Source of the DNA: Neostapfia colusana
Taxonomy: Eukaryota > Streptophyta > Magnoliopsida > Poales > Poaceae
Length of the DNA stretch: 64,000 nt
Direction of reading: 5' to 3'
Assembly: GCA_030760725.1 (NCBI GenBank)
Contig: JASWHV010000018.1
Coordinates: 22,538,273-22,602,272, forward strand
The notes beneath the pieces were generated by a model. The model searched no databases and was not told the origin of the DNA. It worked only from the letters and a program-made list of their open reading frames with translations. A program made the translations under genes and the position numbers. The number at the start of each line of letters is the position of its first letter. Position 1 is the first letter of the stretch. Positions 12,301 through 25,800 of this stretch are shown one piece after another.

Positions 12301-13401
12301 GGGGCCTGTGTGCTGTAGCTCTGCTTGTGTCGGTTGAGGACCGAGCCGTGTGCGGGCCTGTTGAACAAGCTAGAACAGTACCGAAGACCTACCGGCTATA
12401 TGGGAACCGGGAAACTGATGTAACTCGGGTAGCTGGGTATTGAGGCATTGCCCGTCGTTCAGAGGGTAGGTTGAGAGCTCGAGGTGTAAATCGGCTGGCG
12501 GCACGGAGATGCGCGTGCAGAGACCTCTTGCTCGGGACGATGGGACCGGTTCAATATTTGGCTGATGGGCGAAAGGTAGTTGCGTACGACATCCGTGATG
12601 GTTGTTGTAGGCAACATCGAGTACGGGCGTACGTGACGGGTTATTCGGGTAACCCTGCAGGTGTAAATCGATTATAATCGCCGTCCCTCACGGTCAGTGA
12701 GTACCACTTGTTCACTGTACCGTGACGTAGAAAGAACAGGCTAGTTACATGTTAAAATGCTGCTGATTGAAAGATGGACTTTGCTTGTTAATGGTTTGTT
12801 GTAGTTTAGAGCTAATTAAAGTTCTTTTCAACTTTGGGCAAAGTACATGAGAGAAATGCATTTCTTGTTTGATTGCGGCTCTCTCATGTGCCTTGGCATA
12901 AGGTTCTCCACAACCTGCTGCTAAAACTTGAAAGTAAGGTTCTACTAATTAGGCGAGTCATTTGCAAATGATTTTTACCTCATGTACCCATCACCCTTCA
13001 TGTAGAAGTTCCATGTTTAGGTGAGACGGGTCAGACTTGCTGAGCCTTCGTGCTCACTGCTTGTGTTTGAAGCTTTTGCAGGGTTCTATGAGGAAAGGAC
13101 TCCCGAAGAGGAGACGGAACCCCAGGAGGGGAACCCCGTCGAGTGGGAGTCGTGCACGCCGCAGAGTTAGTGTGCGTGTGTGCTAGCAAGGACACGTTCA
13201 AGGGCTGAACGTGCACTTGATGCGTAGTCTACGCCCGTGAGTGTAGACTGAACTTCTTTTGATGTAAACATGTTCATAAACTTGCTTATGTAATAAAAGC
13301 TTTGCTTCCGCTTTGTACCTTTGACGTGTGTTATACGGTGCTGTGCAACGCAGCACCCCTCAGCGTGATCCTGGCTCGACAAGACCGTTGGGGTCGTGTC
13401 A
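9355..13401 (+). repeat. R2 3' LTR, 4047 bp
   Basis: It starts TGTAAGGGCC and ends GGGGTCGTGTCA, the same ends as the R5 LTRs, and follows the polypurine tract. The first 600 bases are AT-rich, 9960-11200 is GC-rich, and the rest is mixed. The short ORFs in it lie on either strand and resemble nothing I know, so I call no gene here. Confidence 0.9.
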
Positions 13402-16290
13402 AGGCCCGCCCACGGCTCGGTCCTCAATCGACACAATAGGAGCTATGACACCCAGGCCCCAAAGTTCTGCTGCCCTTACTCTCCGCTCGTCTCATTTTTC
13501 TTGCCATGTGTTCCATTTCTCTAACCCAGTGGTGTGCCTCTAGCCTATTCTCGCGAGCAGTTCCAACTACTCAACTTGTACCAAATCCTACACTAATTTA
13601 GCATTGCAGTGGCTACTCGAGGTTTAAAACCTAAGCCCAAAACCCTGGTTCTCTTGGCTATGCAAATGGGTTTTCAAACAGGACTCTAATGTACAATTAA
13701 AATGGATACTCAATGTAAGTTCTCAAAACAATAAAGTTTATGAAACGGCTAATGCAAACCGGAGCTTACCTGGCTGCTGGTTGTAAGCTAGCTGTTCTTC
13801 TGGAGTGATGAAATCCATCACCTCCGGCTCCTCTTCAACCTTAGAGACTACATGAGATAACCATATATGCGGGTCGATTTAAATGCATATGATTTTGGAG
13901 TTGATATTATAAAGTCTATAAGTATAGCTACACGGTGCTACTGCCTCTAAAATTTTTACTATGGTTTGGATACGACCTAAGCAGAAACTTCACCAAATTT
14001 CATTTGAAGCGAAGCTCATTTGAGCCCTGCACAAATAAATATGTATTTGACATTCGCTAGACCTCTTAGCGTGTTCTAAGGATTTTCATCGAACAAGCCA
14101 TGACTTTATGGAAACTAAATTTTCAGAGGGTTTTAATGGAATTGGTTTCATATAATTTTAAGATACCTAGCAAAAGATATGAGCTAAACAAGTTCAGAGA
14201 AAATCTGAAAAATGTTTGTGGACATTTTTCATTTTCTCTGGAATAGTTCCATTAATCACACCATTAGGTGAATCAAATGAGATCAAATGGATCTGAAATT
14301 TATGGTGGCTCAGGGATATCATAATGAATATCCTGGCTAAAATTCAGAATTTTCCACTAAAGGGTTTTCCAGTTAAAATTCTAAACAGTTTAAAATTTGA
14401 AGAATTAATTCTAGAGAAATAAAAGTTTTTATGAAGTTAAACTTGATTTGTTGGAAAGCACTAAGAGGGATGAATCCAACAAAATTCGGTCCACTCGATT
14501 TGGATACTCCTAGCCAAAGTTATGGGCTTCTAAACTTTTGGAGAGAAAACTGGAAAAAGAAGCCAAAATGTTTAAACGGCTGACACCTGGGACCACCGCA
14601 CAGTGTCGTCTTCGACCTCCCACCGGCGCCCGAGCGCGTGATGAACAGAGTCCGTGGCGCGGTCCGTTCTCCGGCTATGGAGGACCATTTTCGGTGATCT
14701 TTCGCGCTACACGCTCCTCAGACCAAGCCCTAGCAGCCGGACAAGGTTGTGCAGCACGCCATCGACGAGAAACCGTTCGGCATCGATGGCGGCGATCGGT
14801 GGTGCGACACCAACGATGACCAACGCGTCCCACGCTTATCCCGATGCCCGAAGCAGCCGTAAAGCACAACTGGAGCTCGAGGAAGGTTATGGTGCACTCA
14901 AACCCACGGAAAATGACCGGAGCTATGAGCTCGACGGCGACCCGAGCCATTTCGGCCAGCGGCGGCGAGTTTGCGTTGCTCAGCCCGTCGGATGGAGGTT
15001 TTTTCGTGGTTTTTGGTCAGGGTGGTCATGAAGGACCCTAGTTGCTATAGCTCGACCCGCTTTGGGAATGATCAACCATGCGAAAGGAATTTAACGTTTT
15101 GGTGGGCTTCGGTTATATACGGCGATCATCGGAAAATGTAAAATTCTAGTTAGCAGGTGCTAAGAGGGAGCTAGGGGTTTTGGGATGAGCTACTAGACTT
15201 CAAGGCTAACCTCAGAGAGCAGTTGGTTGCACCGAAGAAGCTCGGAGCTGTCCAGGTGATGGTGTTCAGTCGGAGGCGCTTCGGAATGAACAGAGAAGTG
15301 GAAATCGGCTCGGGAAAGCTCGAGGGGAGCTGATCACGAGCAGCTGAGGGCTGGAGCACGTCGAGTGAAGGTCGGTGGTGCCGTTTATGGCCTCAGCTTG
15401 AGGTGGAAGGGTCAATTTTGGCGTGTCTACGGTGAGGGTGGGTCGGACACGAGAGCGGCGAGCGTTGCGCTGGTTTTTGGTGCAAGCGAGTAGCGAGCCG
15501 CGGAGAAACGATCTTTGGCACCCTCAGGCACGGTGATAAGGCGCTGGGGCATTCTCCCGTCGGCCAGGTCCCGAGAACAGGAGGTGGCGTTGGCTGCTCG
15601 CCGTGACGGTCTCAGCAGCGCGCGCAAAAACCCGAGTGAGCAGCGGTGGAGTCGGTTCACTCGGCTGTTACACTGACAGTCGGTCCCATTTGCAACATAT
15701 TGTCCTCTAAAATTAAATTTCCACTGTTGCATATTATTTGGGACCCTTATACCCTCTAAACTTTGATCAATCTACTGAATCACCGATTGAAGTTTGAATG
15801 ATTCATAATGGAGAATTAGTTTGAATGCATTTTGATTCAAATGGCAAACTGAAATTTAAATTCTGTTTGAATTTTGCTCAAAATGGCTCATGTCAAGATC
15901 AACTCCAAATGGAGTGAAAATTGGTGTATGAGCTTACAAAATGTGTTGAGTGTGAATATGAATTTCACTTTTGAATTCATGTGATGAAAGGAGTTTGAAT
16001 TTGAATTTAAGTTCAAACTAGCCTTTTTCTAATTATACCCAAAAATACCTCAAAAGGTTTTGCATTTGGGTGAAATTTGGCATGAGCATTCCTAACAAAG
16101 TTTAGGAGTTAAACACATGCTCAGCCCCTATATGATGCATAATACCACTTTTGCATTTTGTGAGTTTATCTCCTAATGAATTTCTTGATGGTGGTTACTT
16201 GCTCTTCAAATGTGTTCATATGAGTTCCTCAAATGAGGTGAGTGTGGTGTGATGAACACTCTTAGCAAATGAAAAACTTGGGCCCTTACA
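13402..16290 (-). repeat. R3: older LTR fragment of an R2/R5-related family
   Basis: On the minus strand it starts TGTAAGGGCCC at 16290. It follows the R5 LTR over about 2.9 kb with many differences, so it is clearly older. It stops at 13401 where R2 inserted; its other part should lie left of the window. The right flank AAGAC (16291-16295) is the expected target duplication copy. I cannot tell a solo LTR from a full element. Confidence 0.8.
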
Positions 16291-16765
16291 AAGACGCAGC
16301 GACAAGACGCGTCTTCATCATCACCTGACACACGGACAAGGGCGCTCAGCGTGCCAGGCGGCGGGACTTAACTCCCCCACCGACTGCTCTACTCCGAGTA
16401 CGAAATCCTAGATCATGTATAGGGTTCGCATAGCTTCGGGGCCACCTGTCGAGCCCCAAGCCACATTGTAACCACCCCGGCCTTGGACTATAAAAGGACC
16501 GGGGTGACCACCCGACAAAAGGTTCGCGACCTAGCACCCTCTCACGCACACACGCGCTCTCACGCACACACGCGCAAGTAATAGAACAGACAGTCCCATG
16601 GACGTAGGGTATTACGCTCCGGCGACCTGAACTACGTAAATATCGGTGTTCATCCGCTCTCTCGAGCCGGATCGCATAGGGCGCCAAGCCCCCTCCAATC
16701 AAAGAACCTCACGGGCTGCTTCCGTAGCAGGTCGGAAGGAGTGTCGCAACTCACACACTCCGACA
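16291..16765 (+). repeat. R4: 3' part of a Tat-like LTR
   Basis: It ends CACTCCGACA at 16765 and resembles the R10 LTR end (CACTTCGACA). It also shares the same downstream order: a TATA box, then the phrase GGACGTAGGGTATTACGCTC, then the CGGGCTGC block. A short CACGCACACACGCG tandem lies near 16540-16575. No primer site follows, so this is the right end of a solo LTR or a 3' LTR. The rest was displaced by R3. Confidence 0.7.
16488..16497 (+). promoter_or_regulatory. TATA box of the R4 LTR
   Basis: CTATAAAAGG, at the same place relative to the LTR end as in R7 and R10. It marks the U3/R boundary. Confidence 0.6.
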
Positions 16766-16773
16766 ATGTCCAA

Positions 16774-16872
16774 TCCTCCGTTTTTAAATTGCTATCATTG
16801 GGTTAATATTTCTATTTCAAAAATTAACTAGAGTGTTTGTCCTATCGACAACAATTTGAGAAGGATGGAGTA
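16774..16872. mobile_element. Possible degenerate Stowaway-like MITE
   Basis: The left edge reads CTCCGTTTTTAAATTG, and the right edge read in reverse is TACTCCATCCTTCTCAAATTG. These resemble the TACTCCCTCCGT ends of Stowaway MITEs at a spacing of about 100 bp. The left TA is missing next to the R4 LTR, so the call is weak. Confidence 0.3.
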
Positions 16873-17242
16873 TTCTTTAATTTTCACTTCAAACTTCACT
16901 TCCGTGTTTTTGTATGTTGTGTCTAGGATCCTTTGAATTCAAAGTTTCTCAAATCCAATCCTTTTATCGATACATTTATCTATAATGAAGTACCTAACCA
17001 GATGTAAATAGAAAACAAATGCTCTAAATCACCAAATACTCAAATAAAATAAGTAAATATAGTTTAAGCTCCAGACTGAATGAAGACCATATATAGGTTT
17101 GCCAACAATAAGTAACAGACCCTTCACGATTTAAGTAAGTCAGTTAATATCTTTTAGTCCCTACCTGACTGAATCACGAAAATGTAGTCATACAGGATAC
17201 AACACAAAGGAAACCCAGCCTACCACCTCGTCTTGTTGCTAC
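16873..17242. other. Low-copy-looking AT-rich DNA, no gene seen
   Basis: Before the hAT insertion this was continuous with 31075-31502, upstream of the GDSL gene. I see no ORF, repeat or RNA gene in it. The last eight bases, GTTGCTAC, are the left copy of the hAT target duplication. Confidence 0.5.
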
Positions 17243-17440
17243 TAGAGGTGGGAGTTGGGTCGTGCCGGGCCGGCCGGCACGGCCCGCTCGTGCTTCGGGC
17301 CGATTTGGCCCGCGGCCCAAAAGCATGTCAGGCCTTTTTGGGCCGACAGGCAAGCAAATAAGGAATGGTGGCCCAAGCACGGCACGTGGTCCGACGGGCC
17401 AATTTCGGGTCGTGCCAGGCCCGAGCATGGCCCATTTATT
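17243..17440. repeat. hAT left subterminal GGCCC/GCCCG motif cluster
   Basis: Many copies of GGCCC, GCCCG and their complements are packed in the first 200 bases. The matching cluster is at the other end (30842-31066). Such subterminal arrays bind the transposase in hAT elements; that function is inferred here. Confidence 0.6.
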
Positions 17441-17835
17441 GCGTTAAAAAATTCAGTAAAATCCAAAAAACCAAAAAATACAAAAAAATCCAAAATAATA
17501 CTGGGGTTTTAGTAGGCTAAATTACATGTGTCCATTGAATTTCACATTCAAAAATATCATACATTGATGGGAACAAAAAAACAAATATAAGAGTACTTTT
17601 GCATATAATGATATGAAAGATTTGTAGTTTTTCAAGCATATGAACCACAAGTCCACAACATATATTTTCTCACGGCATATTTTTAAGCACATAAAAGCAC
17701 ACATAGTGTGGGGGAAATATTTTATTAAAGTTTGAAGTTTCAAGTTTTGTTACAAACTGACACGTTAAAAATCTTACACTCATAGTGAGCTCCCCCGTAA
17801 GGAAAAGAGTACAGTTTGTTTTATTTTCTTTGACA

Positions 17836-18493
17836 TCATTCGGACTCATCAAACTCAAGATCTTCTAATGCTTTCAATATTTCCAGATCCTCAAGGTGGT
17901 GTTGATCTCTAGATTCTGCCATCTCCCAATCTTTGAGACATGTGAGACACTCAACCATCTTCGGTGTAAGAGAGGACCTACAAGATAACAATATAAATAT
18001 ATATTGAGGCATAAGTACAATAAAAACTCCAACTGGGGTCAATATATTGAGACAATCATCTCCTTTCTTCAATGATTCTTTCTGCTGAGCTAAATATGAC
18101 TTCAGATGATACACTAGAAACTGGACAAGTAGAATGTCACGTGCAAATTGTGAGAGCACTAGAAACTGATGTTCATTGTCTTTCCACCATCCTAAGAGGT
18201 CCAGCTTAGCACTATCATCCTAAAATAAAAGAAAACATAAAAATTATAAATCAAACATTACGGTTTATATGTACAAGTTAAATATAGATATGTACATGAA
18301 GCATTGGATCATGCGCTGCATGATCTATGTCAAGGTAGTGGGACAACTCGGCGTTGGGATTCCAATTAGACCTAGAGGACGTCGTTATTGAAGATTCTTT
18401 AGACTTCAATTTCTTCCACATGTTAGCTGTCATACTTTTCATCTTTTCAGTTGGTGCTCCTTCACCTCTAGAGTGAGTAGGAAGCATCTCCAA
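17836..18493 (-). pseudogene. hAT transposase C-terminal remnant
   Basis: The minus strand encodes an upstream piece with NPNAELSHYLDID. Next comes DLLGWWKDNEHQFLVLSQFA around 18210-18140, then ARDIL. After ARDIL the conserved PVSSVSSEVIFSS block is in a different frame. RSSLTPKMVECLTCLKDW follows near 17970-17920. This is the end of the hAT RNase H-like domain and the dimerisation block. The DNA-binding N-terminus and most of the catalytic domain are gone. A frame break and a possible intron near 18100-17975 separate the last two blocks. It cannot make an active transposase. Confidence 0.8.
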
Positions 18494-18711
18494 AAGTCCA
18501 ATACAAATGGCATGGCGATGGCGGGCGACGGCGTGGTCTGCCCATCGGCGGGGCTGGGCGCAGCATAGTCTGGCCGTGGGTGGGCGGGCGGCGCGAGCGG
18601 CGCGGGCGTGCGGCGCAGGCAGGCGTGAGCGGGCTGGTGTGCGGGCGGGTTGGCGGCAGTGATCTAACTAAACCTAACCCTAATCGGGCTAATACGGGCC
18701 GATGGGCCAAT

Positions 18712-21700
18712 TGACACGACCCCACTGGTCCTGTCGAGCCAGGATCACGCTGAGGGGTGCTGCGTTGCACAGCACCGTATAACACACGTCAAAGGTACAA
18801 AGCGGAAGCGGAAGCTTTATTACATAAACAAGTTTATTAACATGTTTACATCAAAATAAGTTTAGTCCACACTCGCGGGCGTAGACCAAGCATCAAGTGC
18901 ACGTTCAGCCCTCGAACGTGTCCTTGCTAGCACACACGCACACTAACTCTGCGGCGTGCACGACTCCCACTCGACGGGGTTCCCCTCCTGGGGTTCCGTC
19001 TCCTCTTCGGGGGTCCCTTCCTCATAGAACCCTGCAAAAGCTTCAAACACAAGCAGTGAGCACGAAGGCTCAGCAAGTCTGACCCGTCTCACCTAAACAT
19101 GGAACTTCTACATGAGGGTGATGGGTTGCATGAGGTAAAAATCATTTGCAAGGACTCGCCTAATTAGTAAAACCTTACTTTCAAGTTTTAGCAGCAGGTT
19201 GTGGAGAACTTTATGCTAAGGCACATGAGAGAGCCGCAATCAAACAAGAAACGCATTTCTCTCATGTACTTTGCCCAAAGTTGAAAAGAACTTTAGTTAG
19301 CACTAAGCTACAGCATATCATTAACAATCAATGTCCAGCTTTCAATCAGCAACATTTTAACATGTAACTAGCCTATTCTTTCTACGTCACGGTACAGTGA
19401 ACAAGTGGTACTCACTGACCGCGAGGGACGGCGATTATAATCGATTTACACCTGCAGGGTTACCCGAACAACCCGTCACGTACGCCCGTACTCGATGTTG
19501 CCTACAACAACCATCACGGACGCCGTACGCGACTACCTTTCACCCGTTAGCCAAATATTGAACCGGTCCCATCGTCCCGAGCAAGAGGTCCCTGCACGCG
19601 CATCTCTGTGCCGCCAGCTGATTTACACCTCGAGCTCTCAACCTACCCTCTGAACGACGGGCAATGCCTCAACACCCAGCTACCCGAGTTACATCAGTTT
19701 CCCGGTTCCCATATAGCCGGTAGGTCTTCGGTACTGTTCTAGCTTGTTCAACAGGCCCGCACACGGCTCGGTCCTCAATCGACACAAGCGGAGCTACAGC
19801 ACACAGGCCCCAAAGTCCTGCTGCCCTTACTCTCCGCTCGGTCTCATTTTCTTGCCATGTGTTTCATGTGCTATCTCTACCCGAGCAATGTGCCTCTAGC
19901 CTATTCTCGCGAGTAGTTCCAACTACTCGACTTGTACCGAATCCTATTCTATTCTAGCAATGCAGCGGCTAACGAGGTTTTCAATCCTAAACCCAACCCA
20001 TGGTTTTCTTGGCTGTGCAGTTGGGTTTCCAATCAAGACTCTAATGCAACGAACAAAGGGAAACAAGTATGTGCTCAAAACAATAAAAATTTGTAAAAAG
20101 GTTAATGCAAACCGGGGCTTGCCTTGCTGCTCTTGGTCGTAGGCTAGCTGTTCCTCCGGAGTAACGAAGTCTAGGACTTCGGGTTCCTCCTCGACCTTAG
20201 CGACTACATGATAAGAACAATGTATGTATTAATTTAGACGCCTTTGTATTAACTTTGAAGTTGTGAAGCCTATAACCCTTACTAGACAGACCTAATGACT
20301 GTGAAACTTTTACCGTGGCTTGGTTACAACCTAAACAAATACTTGGTCAAGTTTTAGTTGCAGCAAAGCTCATTTGAGCCCTCCACAAATAATTATGTCC
20401 TTGACCTTAATTGGAACCCTTAGGGTGTTCTAGGGATTTTCATGAGACAAACTATGACTTTCTGAAAACTAGATTTTCAGAGGGTTCTAATGGAGTTGGT
20501 CTCACTTAATTTGGAAGTCTCTAACTAAAGATATGAGCTAAACAATTTCAGAGAGAATTCTGAAAATGTTTCTGAACATTTTCCTATTTTCTCTGGAACA
20601 GTTTTACTAATCACACCATTAGGTGGACTAAATGAGCTCAAATGGATCTGAAATTTTTATGGTAGTTCAAGGATATTTTGGTGAACATCTCAGCAAAATT
20701 TCAGGATTTTACTCCAAATGATTCTCCAGTTAAAATTCCTAACAGTTTAAACTTTAAGGAATTAATTCTGGAGAATTAAGGAATTTCATGAAGTGACACT
20801 TGATTTTCTGGAAAGTACTCAAAGAGCTGAATCCAGCAAAATTTGGTTTACTCAATTTGGAGCTTCCTAGCCAAAGTTATAAGGATTTGAAGTTTGAAGG
20901 AAATCTGAAAATCGGGGAAAAGTTTAAACTCGCGCGTGGGCCCAGGGGACACGCGTCGCACGCCGAAGCGACAGCACACCGCGGCCCACAAGGCTTTTGC
21001 GCGCCAGCACACCCGATCCCGGCCGCAGCCGGATCCCGATTCAAAATATCGGCCGCTGACAGCTGGGGTCCACCCCCTTCTTCAACCTCGCGACACCCGC
21101 GCTCCGCCGCCGAGGGACCTCGCCGGAGAGCTCGCCGCTGGCTGCTGTACCGCTCCAAACTTCTTGATTCTGGCCGCCCCTGCCTATTTTTACTTGGGGC
21201 ACATGATCCGAGGGTCAGCTGCTCATGACAACGGCCGGAGCATGGTCGGCGACGAGCCGCCATATCGGAACGACTTCGGCCATGTCGGCTGATGCTCCTA
21301 GTGCCTCAGCTACTTGGGAAACCGGTCGGGGAGCATCAGTGGACCTCAGAGAAGGTCGACATGAACTCGGGGCAGCTCGGGGAAGGCCCGAAATAGGTCC
21401 TCACCGTGCGCCCGATACCCCCCGTGCGTTCCGCCATTAGTAGACCTTGAATTACGCCGGGCACAGAAGTTCTCCGGCCCAGAGTTGTGAAGGCAACTTG
21501 TGCGTCACCGTGTCTAGTTCGTGTGGAAGTGGCCTGAGGCCCTCTAATCCTTTCTAGAGCACGAATTAAACAGAATCGTACCCGAGGGTCGTTCTGCACA
21601 CAGAAAGGGGAAAAGTGGAAATTCGCCGCCGGTGAGCAACTACTCGAGCTGTGGCTCGGGGATGAGCAGCACCGGTCACCTGCGCGTCCAAGGGTGCCTT

Positions 21701-22758
21701 GGCTCGGGCGTGACAACGCCCAGGTTGGGCTGTCCACGAGAGCCCGAGGTGCGGCGGTTTCCAGTTCCGAGTTTGATCTTTCGGCACAGCCGATATCACT
21801 CGGTTTCAATCGATTTCTATCAATGGAAAGGATGGAGGATGGTTGCTAGTACCTTGCTGGGACCTTGGAATGGAAAGAGGGGGCTGCGATCGGCTTGATC
21901 AAGCAGGAACTCGAGTGGCGGCGATGGCAGTGGGAAAAGCAGTCGCGCACGTCGGTAGCTCGGGGAAATGGTGACTGAAGCACGCCGGGGAGGGAATAAA
22001 TAGCCCGGCCGGCTGGTCTCCGGCTTGGGGCACGCAGCAGGAGCTGGCGTCGGCTGCCCCCTTCGGTGGCGCGCGCGCACAGCTGCCGGGAACCGACTGA
22101 ACTGTGTTTCAGTCGGTTTGCTTTGAGGCTGAGGCTGACATGTGGGTCCCACTCCTCTTTTAACCTCTGAAATTTATTCCTAACAGCTGTGGTAAACAGT
22201 GAACCCTATTCTACCCTTGGCAATTCAAATTATTCACCCAAGAGCCATTTGAATTGATCAAAGTTCAAATGAGGTTTGGTTTGAATGAATTTCAGCACAA
22301 GTGCAGTTTGAAATTCAAATAAAGTTTGAATTTCTCCCCCTTAGCTCATGTCAAGATCAACTCCAAATGGAGTGAAAATTGGTGTGTGAGCTCACAAAAA
22401 TGTGCTGAGCCAGAATATGCCTTCCACTTTTAAATTCAGTGGGTGAAAACAGTTTGAATTTGAATATGGTTTCAAACTGCCCTCTTCCTAACTATACCCA
22501 AAATGACCTCAAAAAGGTTTTGAATTTGGGTGGAACTTGGCATGGACATCCTTAGCAAAGTGTAGGAGTTTTCATATGTCCAGCCCATCTATATCACATG
22601 TGGGAAGTACCACTTTTGCAATGTGTGAGTTTGTTCCCTAATGAGCATGTTGATAATTGTTACTTGCTCTTTATTTGTGTTCATCATTCTTCCTCAAATG
22701 AGGTGTGTGGTGTGGTGATGAACACTGCAAATGAGTGTCAAAAACTGAGGCCCTTACA
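18712..22758 (-). repeat. R5 3' LTR, 4047 bp
   Basis: On the minus strand it runs from TGTAAGGGCC (22758) to GGTCGTGTCA (18712). It is nearly identical to the 5' LTR. The short ORFs inside it occur twice only because the LTR is duplicated; I call none of them a gene. Confidence 0.95.
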
Positions 22759-22775
22759 TTCCTCCCCCCTTAAAA
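22759..22775 (-). other. R5 polypurine tract
   Basis: The minus strand reads TTTTAAGGGGGGAGGAA directly before the 3' LTR, the same as in R2 and R11. Confidence 0.85.
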
Positions 22776-22826
22776 GAATCTCGTCCCGAGATTATAAGGT
22801 GAAATGAGAGAGAGGACGGTGGAAAA

Positions 22827-25800
22827 TTACCGAATATGCGACGTGAAAAAGTCGGGGTAGTTAGTGCGAAGGAATTCTTCGCTCTCCCATGTCGCTTCGT
22901 CCAGGGAGTGATTACTCCATAGAACCTTGTAGAACCACAACGTACGGTTGCGTGTGGTTCGGGCCTTTTCATCAATAATCTGCACCGGTTCCTCCCGATA
23001 GGTGAGATCCGGTTGCAGTTCTTCAATGTCTTCCAGCTGAACGGTAGTTGATAGCTTAAGACACTTCCTCAGCTGGGAAATGTGAAAGACGTTGTGCACA
23101 CCGGAAAGTGCTTCTGGTAATCTTAGCCGGTATGCCACCGATCCACATCTTTCGGTAATCTGGAATGGACCGATGAATCGGGGTGCTAACTTTCCTCTCA
23201 CCCCAAATCTGTTTACGCCCTTCATTGGAGACACTCGTAGGTATACGTGATCTCCAACTTCGAATTGTAATGGGCGCCTTCTCCGGTCCGCATACTGTTT
23301 CTGTCGGGATTGAGCGGCTTTTAGGTTCGCTTGAATTAATCGAACCTTTTCTTCCGCGTTGTTGACAAGATCAAGCCCGAAGGTAACCCTCTCGCCAGAT
23401 TCACACCAGTTCAGTGGTGTGCGGCACTTCCTGCCGTATAGCGCCTCGTAGGGCGCCATCTTGATGCTGGCTTGGTACCCATTGTTGTACGAGAACTCGG
23501 CTAATGGCAAGTGATCATCCCAATTCTTGCCGTGGTCGATAGCGCAAGCTCGTAGCATGTCTTCTAGGATTTGATTTACCCGCTCCGTTTGCCCATCCGT
23601 CTGCGGGTGGTAGGCTGAACTACGGATCAGCTTCGTCCCCAGGGCAGCGTGTAGCTGCTCCCAAAAACGGGACACAAATAAAGTGCCCCGGTCCGATACG
23701 ATGGTACGGGGTACGCCGTAGAAGCATAGGATCCGTGAGATGTACAGTTCAGCGTACTTCTTGGCGTTGTAGTTGGTGTTGACCGGGATGAAATGGGCAA
23801 CTTTGGTGAGCCGATCGACGATCACCCACACAGAATCATGTTTCTGTAAGGTGGTGGGTAAACCGACGACGAAATCCATGCTTACGTCCTCCCACTTCCA
23901 GGCAGGAATGCCCAGTGGTTGCAGCAGTCCCGGTTTCCGCATGTGGTCTGCCTTCACCCTTCGACATGTATCACACTCGGACACGTATTTTGCAGTCTCT
24001 CGCTTCATCCGTGTCCACCAAAACTTTCTCCTGAGTTCTTGATACATTTTGTTGCTGCCGGGGTGAATAGAAAACTTTGATAAGTGAGCCTCATCAAAGA
24101 TTTTCTTCCGTAACTCTGGGTTTCGGGGTACGACGATCCGGTCTTTGAACCATAGGACGCCGTCTCCGTCCTTCCGGAAACATTTCAACTCCCCACTGTC
24201 TACACGTCTCCGCAAATGCGACATGCCCTTGTCATTCTTCTGGGCTGCCGCTATCTCTTCACGGATGGTGGGGATCAAAGCTAGGTTGTAGAGAGCTCCA
24301 TGTGGAATCACATGTAGTGGTGGTTCGCTCTCTTCCAACGGTGTGATGGTCAGATTATTGACGTGTGACTTGCGGCTTAGCGCGTCTGCCACAACGTTTG
24401 CCTTGCCCGGATGATAATGGATCTCTATCTCGTAATCCTTTATCAGTTCCAACCATCTTCGTTGCCTCATGTTCAGCTCCTTCTGAGTGAATATGTACTT
24501 GAGGCTTTTGTGGTCGGTATATAAATGTACGAGGTTACCGAGTAGGTAGTGCCTCCACATTTTCAGTGCAAGTACCACGGCAGCGAGCTCCAAGTCATGA
24601 GTTGGATAATTTTGCTCATGATTCCTAAGCTGCCGTGACCCATACGCGACCACCCTTCGGTCTTGCATCAGCACACATCCGAGCCCAATGCCGGATGCAT
24701 CGCAGTACACATCGAACGGTTTTGTTGTGTCTGGCTGCGCCAAAACCGGTGCTGATGTCAGGTGCTTAACTAAAGCCTTGAATGCTGCTTCACATGCTGG
24801 ACTCCAAACATATTTGGTAGCCTTCTTCAGCAGCTCTGTCATTGGCTTGGCAATCTTCGAGAAGTTCGGAATGAACCTCCGATAATATCCCGCGAGTCCG
24901 AGGAAACTCCGTACCTCATGAACAGTTCTCGGGGATTTCCAATTCAGCACTTGCGTGATTTTGCTCGGGTCCACAGCGATACCCTCCGCTGAGATGATAT
25001 GCCCGAGGAAAGGCACTTGCGATATCCAAAACTCGCATTTGCTGAACTTTGCGTATAACTTGTGATCCCGCAGCCGTTGCAAGACTATACGCAGATGTTT
25101 CTTGTGATCTTCCTCCGACTTGGAGTATACCAGGATGTCGTCGATGAAGACCACGACAAACTTGTCCAGCTCCGGCATGAACACCGAGTTCATTAAGTAC
25201 ATGAAGTGAGCTGGAGCATTGGTGAGGCCAAAGGACATGACCAGGTACTCATAAAGTCCGTACCTTGTCGAGAAGGCTGTCTTTGGAATGTCCTCCGCCC
25301 TTATCTTAATCTGATGGTACCCGGATCTTAAATCCATCTTGGAAAAGATTTTTGCTTCGACCAACTGATCAAACAACATGTCGATCCGTGGTAACGGGTA
25401 CTTGTTCTTGATGGTTACGGCATTTAATGGACGGTAGTCCACGCAAAGCCGCAACGTTTCATCCTTCTTTTTGACAAATAATGCCGAACAGCCCCACGGC
25501 GAGGAGCTTGGCCTAATAAATCCCTTCTCCAGAAGGTCCGTGAGCTGAGTCTTCAGTTCCGCCAACTCCTTGGGCGCCATCTTGTACGGCCTTCGGGATA
25601 TTGGCATGGTTCCCGGTGCAAGTTCAATCTTGAACTCCACCTCTCTATCGGGTGGCATCCCCGGCAAATCATCCGGAAATACATCCGGGAACTCTCGGAC
25701 CACTGGAATGTCTTCCAATCTGATGGTTGTGGCTTGATAGACACTTGGAAGTTTTATTTCTGGACTGTCCAGAAATAATGAGTGAGAACCGTGCACCTCT

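Larger units (their letters stand above)
6081..13401 (+). mobile_element. R2: Tekay/Del-like Ty3 chromovirus, 3' half
   Basis: The visible part holds pol (from inside protease), a polypurine tract and the whole 3' LTR. The 5' LTR, gag and protease start lie left of the window because R1 split the element. Pol is nearly identical in protein to that of R5, and its LTR is of the same family. It is inserted into R3, an older LTR of related sequence lying in the opposite direction. The first flanking bases on the right are AGGCC (13402-13406). Confidence 0.9.

Noticed and set aside
20800..22152. Several ORFs of 88-157 aa that recur at 28878-30230
   Set aside because: The recurrence is only the two copies of the R5 LTR. 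No motif or family is recognisable and frames overlap on both strands.
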